DNA of 64,000 nucleotides from Polyporus tsugae. Taxonomy: Eukaryota; Basidiomycota; Agaricomycetes; Polyporales; Polyporaceae. A program made the translations under genes and the position numbers. Every line of letters starts with the position of its first letter. Position 1 is the stretch's first letter. The notes under the pieces are model-generated. The model was not told the DNA's origin and did no database searches. It worked only from the letters and a program-made list of their open reading frames with translations. Positions 1-12,589 of the stretch are shown piece after piece. Location: assembly GCA_024305745.1 (NCBI GenBank), contig JAHRBS010000010.1, positions 131,501-195,500 of the forward strand. The letters run 5' to 3'.

Positions 1-2836
1 CCATGCTGGAGATTTACGTCAAGTGAAAAGATCAGCGCACGTGAGTAAACCCTCAGGTCATCAGCAGAGCGGTGAGGTGCTGAACTTGCTTTCCGCGGTA
101 GCATCGACATACTCAAACAGGGGACTGAGACTTTCAAGCCGTTCTCTACATCTCACGACATCTCGCTCGATCTCGGCCTGTACACGGTGCGCTTCCCTGA
201 AGTCGATATCCTGGAGACGTGGGTAAGTTGTCATGGACGAATATAACACGATGAACACGCTGACCTCGTGTTCGGACGAGCTACTAGTCAGATAGTACCA
301 CCCGGCTCGCCGTGATTAAGTTCTGCTCAGGCACAGCTCCTCCCTCCCGTCCCATTCACCCTAGTGCAATCGCGGACGCGACTGACGCCCCTCTGCGGCC
401 ATCGACCACACGTCGGCCTCTCCATTCTCAGCATCGCGCCCGACCTGTCCACTTCCCAGCGATCAATTTCGAATTCGATTCATTCGTTTTTAGAGTTTGC
501 GTCCATCCCGCCTATCATCCATGTCCGATCCCTGGTTGGCCCACACGACACGCCTTACCTCTCTATTGTAATTTGCCGTCCGAGCGGCGCTGGCCTGGAT
601 TCGCGCTCATCTGTGCCTGCGCTCGTCCCGCATATCGCGACGGCGGCCGGCCCACACTCGTGCCAGCCAATCCGAATGTGGTCTCGGGACCCTGCGAGTG
701 GGAGAGCGGCGGCCTGGGGCTTTATCCGCATACACAGATGGGTGGGAGACCATCTTCGACAGACTGGTCGCCTCGACGCTAGGCGATCCGCCCCGTCTCG
801 TCAACCTCCCACGTCGGGCGTTGGTGGGTGGCGCGCGCCCACGAAAGTACAAGGACGCCTCCAGGCTCCAGTTGGATATGCGCGCCCCATGCCCATCACC
901 GCACCATTGTGCCATGACCGTCCGCGCTATCCCGGGGGGGGGGGCGACGTTCCTCGCGATCGTGCCTAGAAGAGGACTGGGTCCGGGCTCCGGCTACACG
1001 ATCGCGGGGCGGCTGCTGCTCTAAGCAAGATCGGCACCTACCGCAGCACCATGGACACGCGCGCCACCTCGTCCTAGACTGGGAGCCCTGCTAGCACGGT
1101 GGGGGCGGATCGCGCCCGCGCTGTCTCGCACTGGTCATGCGGCCTCGCGACGTGAACGTGAACGTGTTGGCTCTCCCGGTCGCCCGCGGCGGGCCGCGGC
1201 GTGCACACTCTGGAATCTGGACGTCTACTTCCCTGCCGGCGTGCGATGAGAGGGGTCAACGGGCACGTTCCCGTCCCAGATGTACGCAGAGGCATAGATA
1301 GGCACGCTCGAGCCCGTCGGCCACAGCCGCGAGATGGACTGGTTGGCGGGGTGGGATGCTCGCGCCCGGGAGGATGCTGGGAAGATTCCGCCTATCAGGA
1401 TGGACGACGTCATCGAGGGATTCCAGCGTGGATGCGAGCCTGGGAATCGGATGAAAGGCTCGAGGGGAGGGGACACGCTAATGTTCTCGCGTGTCCTGGG
1501 TTATTGTTGTATACCCCCACACAGACAAGAGGAGTCCGGAGCGAGACGACCACTGGGGCACGGGCAGATCGCTCCTCGGCGACGGCTCAGCTCGTCACCC
1601 TCTCAACCTGGAGGATTCAGGTGCACTGGAGTGCGTGCGCTGGTGGGAACGCCGGGCACGGATGTGGCCAGCGAGGCATGCTGGGATACTCGGATAGAGC
1701 TGGGGGCACGCCGCGTGTCTGTGCGCGTGCCAATTGCAAGCGGGCTGCGGAAGTGAGTGAGAACTGGTTTGGGCGAGGATTGTCGCTGATCACTATCGTC
1801 ATCTGCATGCGCGCGTACGCACATGAACACTCGGCCTCGCTACATAGCGACCGGGCTACGCGCTGGGGATCCTCGTCTGCTTCTCCCGGTAGGTAAACGG
1901 CCCAGGACCTGGCCTGGAGCTGCGTCATCCACTCACGGTCAGTGTCCGCGACACTCTCCCTGTCCGGTACTTGCCCCCGAGTCCGTTTCCCAGACTTTCC
2001 GTAGCCCGAATGCAGTTGCACTCCTTGGATCTGATCTTCCGGGCAGCTTGGGGCCATCGCTATTGCATACGCTCAGGCTGTTTATAGCTTCCTGTGATGC
2101 ACTTTGTTTCATTCATTCATTCGTCGTAACTCGTCGATCTCTCTCTTCTCATGATCGGCCGCCCCATCCAACATTTACATTTTAATGTTCAGCACCCAAT
2201 CGCGCGACGGCGCCGCCGGAAACGCGCATCCGGACTCGGACTTCAAGTTCCACAGGCCTCAGCCCGCGCGCGGAGGCGCAGAAGCCCCCGTGCACGGAGC
2301 CCATGGCCATGTCGTAGGTAAGTACGTCGAGCGATAGCGTTTAGTCAAATGTTGTTCTAATCCCGTCCGCCACCACCGCCAATACAAGCTGACGTCGAGG
2401 AACTATGATCGTGACCAACGACATCTGACTGGAGTGCCTATCCCCACCGCGTCGCCGCCTATATGTAACCAACCGCTCCCAGGACGGTGCTTGCGCCTCA
2501 CACACCGACTTGCCCGCCGTGGCTCGTCACCCGACCGCCGGCGTCGGAAGAGGGGAGGAATGCCACTCATACTTGGGCTTTGAGTTTACGACTTGGCAGC
2601 GCACCGCAGCCCGAAGGCAGAATTTGGAATGCACAGTTGCAGATCATGTGCACGTATATACTAGTAGAATAGAACATTTTGGCACCCGAATGGATCAAAA
2701 CCGCTGGCGCCCTGCGGCTGGCGCGCGTTTCTCGATGGATGGTTGCTTGAGGCTCCTGGCGAGTTGAGCCGCTGTGCATCGACAGCGTCGGCCCGGTCAG
2801 TCACCAGGCTCAGCAGGTCGATATAGGCAATCATCC

Positions 2837-2876
2837 CTCAGGCCTCAGGCCCCAGGCCTCAGGCCTCAGGTCTCAG
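2837..2876. repeat. CAGGCCT-type minisatellite
   Basis: Imperfect tandem units built around CTCAGGC/CAGGCCT. The same motif recurs at 3141-3172, 3751-3776 and 42527-42548 in this window, so it is a dispersed short repeat and not a single local expansion. Confidence 0.7.
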
Positions 2877-3404
2877 CACGCGATAGAGGGTCGCAAGAGG
2901 CACGTTGTCGGCGACCTATGGCCATGGCGTGGATCGATCCTGCCGTGTGGCGCGAGCCTGAAGGAGGAAATCGGCCTGCTCGTTCGGGCTGAGGTGAAGC
3001 TTGAGAAGAACGCACGCATCGTATTCAAGTTATTGTACAGTACAGTACGTACGGACGCGCGCGTGCGCAGTCTGCGGCGGGGGCGCGAGAAGCCAATGTA
3101 CGATCGCGGATGGTATGGAAAGCCTGAGTTTAATAAGGAACAGGGCCTAAGGGCCTGAGGGCTGTCAGGGCCGAGAGGAAGTCCGAAGATCCTGATATCG
3201 AGCACTGGCACTGGAGGTTTCGGACGACATCGATATTGAACATAAGTAGGAGACATGGGGTCGTCGGGCTGGCCCGGATGTATGCTGCGTTTGGGCTGAT
3301 GATAGTAATTAATTACTGGGGCCGAGATTGGGGGGAGGCGGCCGGGGACGATTTCGGACGTCGACGACGAACCCGCAACTAAGGCCGATGGGCAAGTCCG
3401 AAGT

Positions 3405-3520
3405 AGACTCGTAACCAGTCTCCACTATGCACCGTATTCGCGTCGTGTTTAATCCGAGAGGCGGCAGACAGATTTGTGGGGGGACGGTGTTGTGTGTGCG
3501 AGTACGGTGCAGTGGAGACT
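3405..3520. repeat. Dispersed repeat, copy 1 (partner near 53.3 kb)
   Basis: This segment shares a block with 53296-53395: the words accagtctccac, gcggacagatt and ggacggtg occur in the same order and at similar spacing. The copies are clearly diverged. The repeat type is unknown; no terminal repeats or coding capacity were seen. Confidence 0.4.
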
Positions 3521-3750
3521 GGAAGAACTGTGTGAGGGACGAACAGAGAACCAATTCAAACCCCGATTATACCATATCGGGATGGTCACGAGCGCGCGCC
3601 TCGGAGTCCGAGACGCGTCGCGTCGCGACACGACTCGCAATTTCTCCCTTTAGCATCATACTCTATGGCTACCAGATTAAGCATTGCAATGTTGTGAATA
3701 CATTGAATGGAGGATTTATACTCCAGGAGTTTTCACTTACCTGACTGACC

Positions 3751-3776
3751 ATGAGGCCTGAGGCCTGAGGGCCGAG
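3751..3776. repeat. CAGGCCT-type minisatellite at a helicase break
   Basis: Tandem AGGCCTG units directly follow the last helicase-like codons of the fragment at 3776-4010 (minus). The repeat therefore marks the point where helicase homology ends. Confidence 0.6.
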
Positions 3777-4010
3777 AGATACCACAAGCGCGATGTCGCG
3801 TGTATCGGGCAACGCGAAACAGAGTGTCTTCCCACTCCCAGTTCCGACGTCAAGTATGAGATGCTCTCCCGCGAGAATGGTTGCCACAGCCTTGAGTTGC
3901 CAGTCCAACGGATGGACTCTGAGCGCACAGACGCAGCGTGCAAGCTAAGGGCCTCGAGATCGATCTCCTCTTCATCATAGCGGGTGGCCTTCGAGAGCGC
4001 AGGCATGCCA
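3776..4010 (-). pseudogene. RecQ-like DEAD/DEAH helicase fragment
   Basis: On the minus strand one frame reads DWQLKAVATILAGEHLIL followed by a Walker A motif, DVGTGSGKT, then LCFALP and DIALVVS. This matches the N-terminal ATP-binding part of the RecQ-type helicases that are abundant in basidiomycete genomes. The upstream stretch ATRYDEEEIDLEALSLHAA lies in another frame, so at least one frameshift separates the two. After VVS the frame runs into the CAGGCCT repeat, and no DExH box or C-terminal helicase domain follows. It is best read as a truncated, frameshifted relic of a once-larger gene. The helicase identity rests on motif recognition only. Confidence 0.6.
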
Positions 4011-4492
4011 GATGATGGGAGCTTTGAAAGTGGAATGTATACATATGCATATGTGGTATGGTACACGAGAGAGCAAGGGGAAAACTGGGCAAAAGCCGTC
4101 GTCGACGTAGAGTCGCGATAGGGCGCGATACACGTGCCTCGACCATGTCCTGATATGGTCTGATCGGAGTTTGAAACTGTTCTGTACTCGTCTCCCTCAC
4201 AGTTCTTCCAGACGCCTTGGTATGTTATTCCCCCACCAAGGCGTCTGGCGTCGAGACTAAGTCCGAAGTGAAGTCAGTGCGATGCGAGCAATAGTGCTTC
4301 CACGCGCAGATCGTCATCCGCACACGACACATAACTTACGTGATGGGAAACTTGAACGCGTGGCAGGAGGCCCTAGGAGTTTCTGTGCTCTGTCACTGAT
4401 TTCCGAAGTTGTACTACGTCTTCGATAGATATTCCGACGTCTGACACTGGCGCCTTTTGCCTTTCCTCGCCGAGCCCAAGTTTCCGTCTTCT

Positions 4493-4520
4493 GGATGGAT
4501 GGATGGATGGATGGATGGAT
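4493..4520. repeat. (GGAT)7 microsatellite
   Basis: Seven perfect GGAT units. Confidence 0.95.
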
Positions 4521-4959
4521 GGGGGACGGTCTCGGCCGGCCCCGCATCCCGGCGCAGTAGCCCTGAGGGTGGTGGGGCCGCGTCCGAGTCCACCTTCCGC
4601 CTTCTATCCTCCTCTCCGATGGACCGTGTCAGTGTGTGAGAGCCCGGGAAGCAGCGGGGAGGACTCGGTGCACATCATCACCTTTCAGAAGCCTGTTCGT
4701 CTCCACGTCCGCGTCCGCGTCCGCACCCATACCCATATCCGTGTCCGTCTTCGTCTCTCGGGGCATGAGTGTGAGTGTGGACTCGGGGACGGCCGAGCAA
4801 CCGGTTCGGCGGCTGGCGACAGTGGCACACAATGATTGGGTTCACAGCGTCAATTCTCTCGCCGTGCCAGTGTCCCTTGGCGATCCATGTATCCCTACGC
4901 GTGCCCGTCCCCGTATCCCGAATATCGCAGAAGCCGGCCACACCGTCGCGAGTCGCGGT

Positions 4960-4984
4960 CCACATCCACATCCACATCCACATG
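4960..4984. repeat. (CCACAT)n microsatellite
   Basis: Four hexamer units; a related array is at 10535-10558. Confidence 0.85.
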
Positions 4985-5288
4985 CAGGCGCCCGCGCTGG
5001 GGCCACCGTGGGGGTGACCAGTGCTGATCGCGGCTTTGAACGTGTATATGGATACGATGCGCGAGACGGACGCGAGGACGAGGACGACTGCTGGCTCCAG
5101 CTGGTTCTGACTGATTTGAGGGGTTCTGTGCGCGAGCTTCGATCGCCGCGGGGTCGGCCCTCACAGCACTGACAACTTGTCCAGGAAGCGGAAGCCCGAG
5201 GGGAACCGTCCGGATGTTCGCGTTGCCCGTGTCGGGTGCAGAATCCAGATGGAGAGAGAGAGGAGCCGAGGATGCTGCGCGCAGCAAG

Positions 5289-5324
5289 TTCTTCTTCTTC
5301 TTCTTCTTCTTCTTCTTCTTCTTC
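5289..5324. repeat. (TTC)12 microsatellite
   Basis: Twelve perfect TTC units. Frames crossing it encode poly-Leu, poly-Glu or poly-Arg and should not be taken as genes. Confidence 0.95.
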
Positions 5325-5926
5325 CTGGAGACGGACGGATATGTGCTGTGACTGACCGGCGGCGCGAGGAGGCGAGGAGAAACGCGAGCCCATTACTATT
5401 GGCAGGCGCGTGGGGCGTGAGTGTGGGCACTGGGTGTGGGTGTGTGGAGTGTGTGGAGATTGAGCTGGGGTCGGAGGTCTCAGTGTGGAGTCCGGAGAGG
5501 AAAGGAAGGTTGGTGTTCTGTCCTATTCCGTTCTATTCCGTTCCGTTCTGGACCTCGTTGCGGTGCGATCCTGGGGCGGCACCGGGGAAGGAAGGCTGAA
5601 GTTGGCACAATGGTCGGAGGTGTAGGGGCCGGGTATCGGCACGTTGTCACTGAGCACTAGTAGGCACGCTGCAGGCGCAGACGAGCGCGCGCATAGACGT
5701 CGTAGCAGTTCGTTTGCCGGAATGCGAAGCCGGAGAGTGCCAAGCGGGAGTGACGGTGGCGGTGGGCACAGGCTGGGCATGTGAGGGGTTTCCTCCGTCG
5801 ACGACGTCGGTGAAATGCATCGATCGCCGGGAGTGGATCATCCGCGTCCGGCGTCGTGTGGCTGACGAACGAGCGAGTAAACGACCGAACGATTGTCAGG
5901 GGATCGCAAAGCATGGCGACGATCCT

Positions 5927-5948
5927 CGCACGCACGCACGCACGCACG
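5927..5948. repeat. (CGCA)5 microsatellite
   Basis: Five CGCA units plus a partial unit. Confidence 0.9.
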
Positions 5949-8024
5949 GGACGATCGATGACCGAGCGGTCTTGCTCGCGGACAGGTGGGAGAGACTGGG
6001 GCGGCGCGGCGGGCCAAACGCGAGCTGCAATTGGCCGGCAAGTCGCCGCGGGGCTGCTCAGCGGAGCTGAGTTGGGATGGAGCGGGCGATGTGTCATTGG
6101 GAGGCTGGCTGAGTTACTTAGGGTTTGCATGGGACTCCCGCGGCCGATGGACGATATCGTGGACGCGTCCTCCCACGCGCCGCCCCCAAGGATCCGATCA
6201 CCTGGCGCGCGCAGTTCGCGGACGGACTCCTCGCTGGCCCACGACGCATGCACTGGGCGTGATTTCGGCACGTCGATAGTGAATGTGAGGGGTGCGTTTC
6301 TAGAGCGAAGAGTGTCGATTCTTGCTTCGCCTCCGGCGGCCGGACCGTGTTGAATCACAGGCAGAGACGCCTGGAAGCCAGGGAGCCGAATAGCAGCTGT
6401 GGCGATTAATCCCTAGAAGATCCTGCCATGGGATTGAAAAGATAAATGCCTCATAGCGACACGGCATCAATATGGAGCCAGGGCTGTGTGGAATGGAGGG
6501 GTGAATAGACGATAGAGTAATGAAAATTGATGATGAAAACAAGGACGCAGGAGACGATGGCGAACGTGATATAGAATCTTCCGTGACGACACGGACCCGT
6601 CAAGGAAAAGATCTCGGTGCCGTCACTGGCGTTGACGGTACTGATTGTGATGGGGTTCGTACCCGTGTTCGGGGCCACCTTGACCCGCCTCCTGCACTCA
6701 CGAATCCAGTGATGGGAACTGGAAACTGAGGGATGGCATGGAATATCGGGCAAGTCAAAGCTAGACAAGCACTGCGAATTAATGAAGCCATGGCCACCCA
6801 CGTCTGTCACGCCAATCGTAGTCTCATACCCTAGGCCTCGTCCCGGACAACGCAAAATAGCGTCCAGTGGGTAGGCTCGAACTTGGACGTGCTGACGTCG
6901 CTGGCCGTATCTGTCTATGAGCCTTTTTGAACGGTGACTGGTGATCATCGCATCCCACCGAGTCATCGCAGTGGCATGCGGCGTACCTGGTCACGACGTG
7001 AGGGGCCAGGATAACCCTGAGATAACCGGGGGGGTGGAGGTAGACCGGCGATGCCGAGCGGGCAGCCTCCCCCAAGCACGGATGGTGACTGGTGACTGGG
7101 CGGATTGTGGCAAGTGTCTCCTGGACTGCACGCGCAAGTTTCGATGTCAGCAGCGTGATAGGTGCAAGGGAAGCGCACTGTCGTGGTTGCGATCGCTGTC
7201 GAGCAGATACATAGCTACTCGGATCCATGTGCACATTGCATACGATCCAGCCGGACGTCGTGCGAGTAGCGTCATGGAAAGAGCGTTGGAAGGGTTGCCT
7301 GCAAGTTACCGGTCGGGTGGGCGACAAAGACCGGCGGGAAGGACGTCCAGGCGATCCACAGAATCTTCTGGGTCGGCGAGGCGAGCATCGACGCGCTTTA
7401 CTGGGCGGCACTCGTGGAGAAGCAATTCCGTCGCCTGGGTTGGTCGATGGTATGCACTGGCAGCTGATGGATGAAGGCCGCCGCCACATGTCTAGACACG
7501 CAGCCGAACCACCCCAAGACGGTGACGGCGACGGCGACTTGGTCATCACACCGGTGCGCAAACGGGGATGAGACAACGGCATAGGAGGACCGAAGTGCAG
7601 GGTGATGGGGGGAGAACCTTGTTCGCATGCAATCGCATTGGTGTTGATAGTGGCGATGGTGTCTGGCAGAGAAGTGAGCACATGGCGTCACTAGGGGTCA
7701 CGGAGACGAACAGACCCGCTGGCAGATGTGAGGCGAGGTGGGAATGGAGGGCTCTTGTCAGTGGACGCCGGGCGCATGCAAGTGAATGGTGGCAAGGCGA
7801 TTGAGGGGACGAGCAGGGCGCTGGTGGCGGGATCTAGCGGGATCCGCGCTCGGCACGGCATTATAATAAGTAGCCGGGCGCTCTTCACAATCTCGATTCA
7901 TACGTAAATAAATGGCGCCCGGGCGCTACACGTGCCAAAGGACCGCGCGGGGCTTGCCTCAGCCTCAGCCTGTCATCGACGACGATGATTAATATTCATC
8001 CCTCAGCGAACCCTCCCCCGATTG

Positions 8025-8052
8025 CTCAGACTCAGACTCAGACTCAGACTCA
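8025..8052. repeat. (CTCAGA)n microsatellite
   Basis: Four and a half CTCAGA units. Confidence 0.9.
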
Positions 8053-10534
8053 AGCTCATCTCCCCACTCGCATCCCACACACAACCTCCTGCTATTAAAG
8101 GCCTCCGTTGGCCCCTCTCCCCGCCGTCTCCACGTTTTCCGTCGCCCAGCCAGGATCTGCGAAGATTTACGTTCCGCGTCGGCGCTATTCTCGTCTTCTC
8201 GTTCGCCTCACCGCATCCACGCAACCCACACTCTCACCGGTGCCCTCGTGAATCGCAGATCATAACGCTCCAGACCTCGGTCTACGTCCACCGTAGGCGC
8301 CATTCCACCGTGAGGCCGGAAAGTATCTTGCATTTTGCGACGCTGTGGCATCTTCGTCCAGCTGGCAGCCCACGCTGCCATTCACCGGCCTTGATCGATG
8401 TCTGACCGCCATCCCCCGGGGCGGAGGAGCGACGCGCCGTAGAAGCTTCTCGTGAGTATTTCGCTTGCTACTCGACGCGCTCGGCGTATTCAGACCGTCT
8501 TCTTTGTGGGCGGTAGGGGATCCAATGGCGACTCGATAACTCCGCACGTCTCGTGTCCATCGCACAATCCGGCAGCCTGCATCCTCAAGGCGGCGACAAA
8601 TCGTCTCGCCCTCGCCAGCGTACGTTATCGTGGTCCGACCGGCGGAGATGCTTGGTGAGCAGCAGGTCAGCCGGCTGAGCGTGAAACGAACGTGGCTCAC
8701 TTCTCCGTCCTCGTGTGCACCCAAGGCCGTGGCTTCTGCCGCCGACCGCGGGGGCATCGCGCCAGGGTTTCCGCGCTCTGTGCCACAGTGTGGACCGATG
8801 GGATCGTCGGTTCAGACGCACTGCAAATATATCATATGTTCTAGCGTTGTCTCGGTGAGGATCCATCGGGGCATCGATGACGCTCAGCCTCCTGCTAACT
8901 GGTTTTGCGCTAGCCATCGGTGTCGTGCAGCGGTGTCGATTGCGCCTTGCCGGAGCAGTCGAATCGCCGACTGGCCAGTGGTGCTACCGCTGCACATAGC
9001 GTTACCCAAATATATGCGTTTTATGGACTAGGAAATTTGGCCAATTGTGTCCGTACATCGTCAGCACTTTCGACCTGAATAGGATATTCCTGATGTTTTC
9101 GATTTACACTTCCTACTCTTGGTTGAAGACTACGGCTGGATATGTCGAATCGATCAGTGGAAGCAAAGAATGTCTAAACCGTGAGTGGACAGTCTTCGTC
9201 CTTGGCGCTACTCCTCACGATACCTTCCGTCGGTGTTCCCGAATTTTCTTCAAAACCTACAAATCATCGGTGGTGCTGTGCGTAGCGCTGCCTCTAGCTA
9301 CCTGGCGGGTCAAACATCGTTGGACTGGGCGACAGGCAGATGAAGACTTGACATATGTCTCCGACTGTCAGCGGACGTCGCTGTCGACGGGATCCGCTTC
9401 GGCGTTCGGATGAACTACGAGACCCCCAATTACTAGACTCCTGGACGCGTCCGGCATCATGCTGGTACCTGAATGCGTGTGTGATTTCCATCGGCAAGGA
9501 GCCGATGCAAGGCTGAGAACTTTGTGCCCGCTACGACCAGCCTATCGCTGAGCTCTGGAAATACGTCCACTCCATCAAGTAAAACCCCCTCCGGACGGGT
9601 CAAACCAGCGTCGGTCGCCATTTACCGATGCTGATCGTCACGACATGGCCATTATCAGACCTTGCTGGATCGCCGGGGACCCTTCAAGTGAGCGGGCAGG
9701 GCATTTGGCCGCTATTCCTGACTGACGTCCGCTGACCTGACAGGTAGGCGGCCCGCCGCTATGACCCCCTGTACCCGTGTCTCCCGTAACCCACGCGCTC
9801 CCCCTCGAACTCGCCACAGCGCCCCGTCGACATGGACTACGCTGCTCCTCGCTCCTAGTCAAAGGCATCAGTTTCAAATGGATGGGTGGCATAGGAGAGC
9901 GCGCTGTGCAGTCTGTGAAGGGCGGACGTACGTCTCACCCACCTTGTACTGATGAACTAGTTCTGACATTGCCCCCGGCGCATCGGCAGCACTTTGTCCC
10001 TTCTGTTCATTGCCCCAGTAGTAGTGCTGGCACAGCGTGGTCCCGTGGAGACCGTCGGCGTTCTGGAGGTTCTGGAAGTCGCAGGTGTGTGCGTTGAGGG
10101 GTGTGTGCGGCAGCCCAGCGGCGCCGTCGCCTCCCCGAGGCTTGCCTCCACGCTATCACGGAGTTGCTCACGGCCGAATCTTCCCCCTTCCCCATATCCA
10201 TGACCGCGTGCGAGCGTCTTCTGCTCCGGACCCGAACATCCTGGACGTGAGGCGGTGCATCGTCCCGCTGGCGGGGGACACCCACGATGAGCACCCCAGG
10301 TCCGCTAACCTCCCTCAGACTCTCCCCCCTCTGCGGCCTTTGTTCCCCATCCTTCTCCTCCTGCACCGCCATCCGACTCCATCCAAAGACCGCGAATGGC
10401 GCGACGATGTGTAGCACCCACGTCGGACAGCATATCGGCAGCATCGCCATCTATCTCCATCTCCCCCCATCGCTATCTGCATCTGCATCTGCACCGAATT
10501 GGCTGCGCAGCGCACGCACCATCATCCCACATCC

Positions 10535-10558
10535 CACATCCACATCCACATCCACATC
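10535..10558. repeat. (CCACAT)n microsatellite
   Basis: Four hexamer units, the same motif as at 4960-4984. Confidence 0.85.
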
Positions 10559-10612
10559 CGCGTCTACCTAGCCTGTTTCAGATCCGATACGCGCCCCGAC
10601 CAGCGTTCTCAG

Positions 10613-10635
10613 CCCCCCCCCCCCCTCCCCCCCCC
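10613..10635. repeat. Poly-C tract with one T interruption
   Basis: A 13-base C run, one T and a further C run, followed by CGGGATCC. Its length should be treated as uncertain because homopolymers are prone to sequencing error. Confidence 0.8.
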
Positions 10636-10875
10636 GGGATCCTCGCATTCCCCTCCAGCGTCGTGTAGCAGCGGCGGCCCCTGGTTCTCCGCGACCCTGA
10701 AATTCACGCCCCACGCCCAGGAAGCTCAGTTCAAGATGGGTGGGAGAGATGGGTGGGAGAGATCGGACCTCTTGGCGGTGCGCGATGCGCTCGTGTCCCC
10801 TCCCGCCCGTGTGTGGGACGCTCGCCTGCCCTCCGAGTCGCCGCGCTCCGAACCCGTCGGGGAGGGAGGGAGGGA

Positions 10876-10914
10876 GGTGGTGGTGGTGGTGGTGGTGGTG
10901 GTGGTGGTGGTGGT
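10876..10914. repeat. (GGT)13 microsatellite
   Basis: Thirteen GGT units preceded by GGGA units. Confidence 0.95.
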
Positions 10915-12313
10915 AGAGTTGGAGGGTTACGTTACGTCGTCGACGGCCACGCAGCGAGATCACCCCTCGCCCCTCGCCACTCGCCCCGCCGTCCCAGCCG
11001 CGATCCGATGCACAGCGCGAGCGCGATCTGAGTCTCGCCGTCTCTGTCTCTTCTCTCTTTGGTTCCTGGCGTCGACGCGCACGTTGTGGGAGGCCGGATG
11101 GCGGCGAGGGCGGAGGAGAGACGCGTCGGGCGAGGCGCGTTCAAGTTCTGCGGGTGCGTGGGGGCGTGCGTGCGTGCGTGTGCAGGTGTGTGTGGAGGTA
11201 CGTGGGCTCGGGCTCGGGCGAGCTTCTATCCTTGCCTTGTCGCTTGTGCGTGCCGTGCCGTGATGGACCGGGCCTTGAGCTCGACCCTCGGCCGCGGGTT
11301 CGTTGGCTCGTTAGGCAGCAGGTGCTGGTTCGTCAACGTCCCACTCGTTGCGAGTTGCGAGTTGCGGACCCGGCCGCTGCGCCTCCGCGAGTCGAGCGGC
11401 CGAGCGTTGTGGCCATGCATGCAAGTCTATGCAAGTGGCACCTTCCTTCGTCCCCGGCCCCGCTCCCTTCCTCTTCCCGACCCCATCACCGCCTGTCGTC
11501 GCTCCGCCGAAGTCGTGGCGTGCTAGCATACAGGACGTGAGTGCATTGACGGCGGGCTTCCCGTGGGGCTCGTCGCGCGCATCCGAGTCCGTGGTCCAGC
11601 ATGGTGTATACCGCCTGTGCTCACGTTAATTCGATTCCCCTACCGGTGTTGTCACCGGCCGCGCTCCGGGTGTTCCACATCCCTGTGAGCTCGAGCTTCT
11701 GGGTTGGGGGTGGGGACGGGGGGGGACATGTAGAAACCGAGTGCGTGCGCTGTTGGAACTATGTGGTTGGGAATGTGGCCAGGCATGGGGTCGGGCTGAG
11801 GTCGACGGTACACAGCCTGGAGGGGATGGGTTTGGGATGATGGGGCGGGTCGGCAGGTATGCTGTAGGCTGGTGGTGGCCGTTGTACGTGCATGTCGAAC
11901 AGGTCGACGATACGATGGTGTTGTTTGGGCTCGGGGGTTGCGGTGAGTGGAGCCCTTAGACTTGCGTCCTTGTAGCGGCGTCGCTCAACAAGGCTAACCA
12001 AAATCGAACTTGTTCTAGCTAGTGCTTCACTGCGTCTGCATGCATTCCTGAGAAGTCATCCCTTTCGTACTCAAAATATTGCCTGTGGGGTGTATGTTGA
12101 TACACACTACAACAAGGGATATTTCTCGGCAACCTGCTCGGACTTGGTCAAATATAAATTCGCCCCTTCGCGGTTAGGCTATGTGGGGTTTGACCGGCCT
12201 GCCTCCACAATCACCTGCTCGCGAGGGTCGTAGGTAAGTGTGGCCAGGTGACCGCAGTGCGCTGGCTGACTCAACGCCTCCTTCTCTTCGTCATTCAGGA
12301 TAACCTCAGCTCC

Positions 12314-12318
12314 CGACG
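12314..12318. repeat. Target-site duplication CGACG (left copy)
   Basis: The 5 bases directly left of the element are CGACG, repeated directly right of it at 19499-19503. A 5-bp duplication is usual for Ty3/gypsy integrases. Confidence 0.9.
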
Positions 12319-12512
12319 TGATAAGGTCAGACCTCACGCTAGCAATAAGCGAAAGACTGGGGGACTAAAGACCAACTCGAAGCTGGGGAACTACCGCAGC
12401 TTCGAGGGGTTTATATATTGTATTGGAGCCTGCGCACGGACCAGGTGCTTCAGGGCAGGTTGTACAGGTCGTTACAGGTGGTATTACTAATCATAGAAGT
12501 CGTATCGTAACA
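12319..12512 (-). repeat. 3' LTR of the chromovirus
   Basis: 194 bp, starting TGATAAGG and ending GTAACA on the plus strand. It is identical to the right LTR except for one C/T difference in the cagctt(c/t)gagg segment. Confidence 0.96.
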
Positions 12513-12515
12513 TTA

Positions 12516-12526
12516 CCCCCCTCTTT
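12516..12526 (-). other. Polypurine tract (plus-strand primer)
   Basis: The minus strand reads AAAGAGGGGGG three bases before the 3' LTR, the expected place for the RNase-H-resistant plus-strand primer of an LTR retrotransposon. Confidence 0.85.
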
Positions 12527-12589
12527 AGCTTCATGTCTCAGGAAGCTGTAAGGCGTTACTAGTGGGTAGTCGTTAATGCCATGGGTTAA

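Larger units (their letters stand above)
1..3775. other. GC-rich stretch without a recognised gene
   Basis: I see no open frame here that resembles a known protein; the longer frames are GC-driven and mutually overlapping. The stretch holds short runs of CAGGCCT-like repeats and part of a dispersed repeat (both listed separately). It could be intergenic or decayed sequence; transcribed non-coding DNA cannot be excluded. Confidence 0.5.
4011..12318. other. GC-rich, microsatellite-rich stretch without a recognised gene
   Basis: About 8.3 kb with many overlapping frames on both strands, none with recognisable domains. The longest are driven by GC bias or by simple repeats, for example frames over the GGT and TTC runs that yield poly-Gly, poly-Val, poly-Leu or poly-Glu. 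Microsatellites are listed individually. Unrecognised spliced genes cannot be excluded. Confidence 0.45.

Noticed and set aside
5177..5599. Frame with poly-Leu from the TTC run
   Set aside because: The hydrophobic stretch is the translation of a microsatellite, not a membrane segment.
10499..11263. 254-codon plus-strand frame
   Set aside because: Driven by GGT, poly-C and CCACAT runs; yields poly-Val and Pro-rich sequence without domain content.
12240..12318. Possible host exon interrupted by the retrotransposon (gtaagt...cattcag upstream of the insertion)
   Set aside because: Joining the flanks at CGACG gives no convincing open frame, so a disrupted gene cannot be supported.
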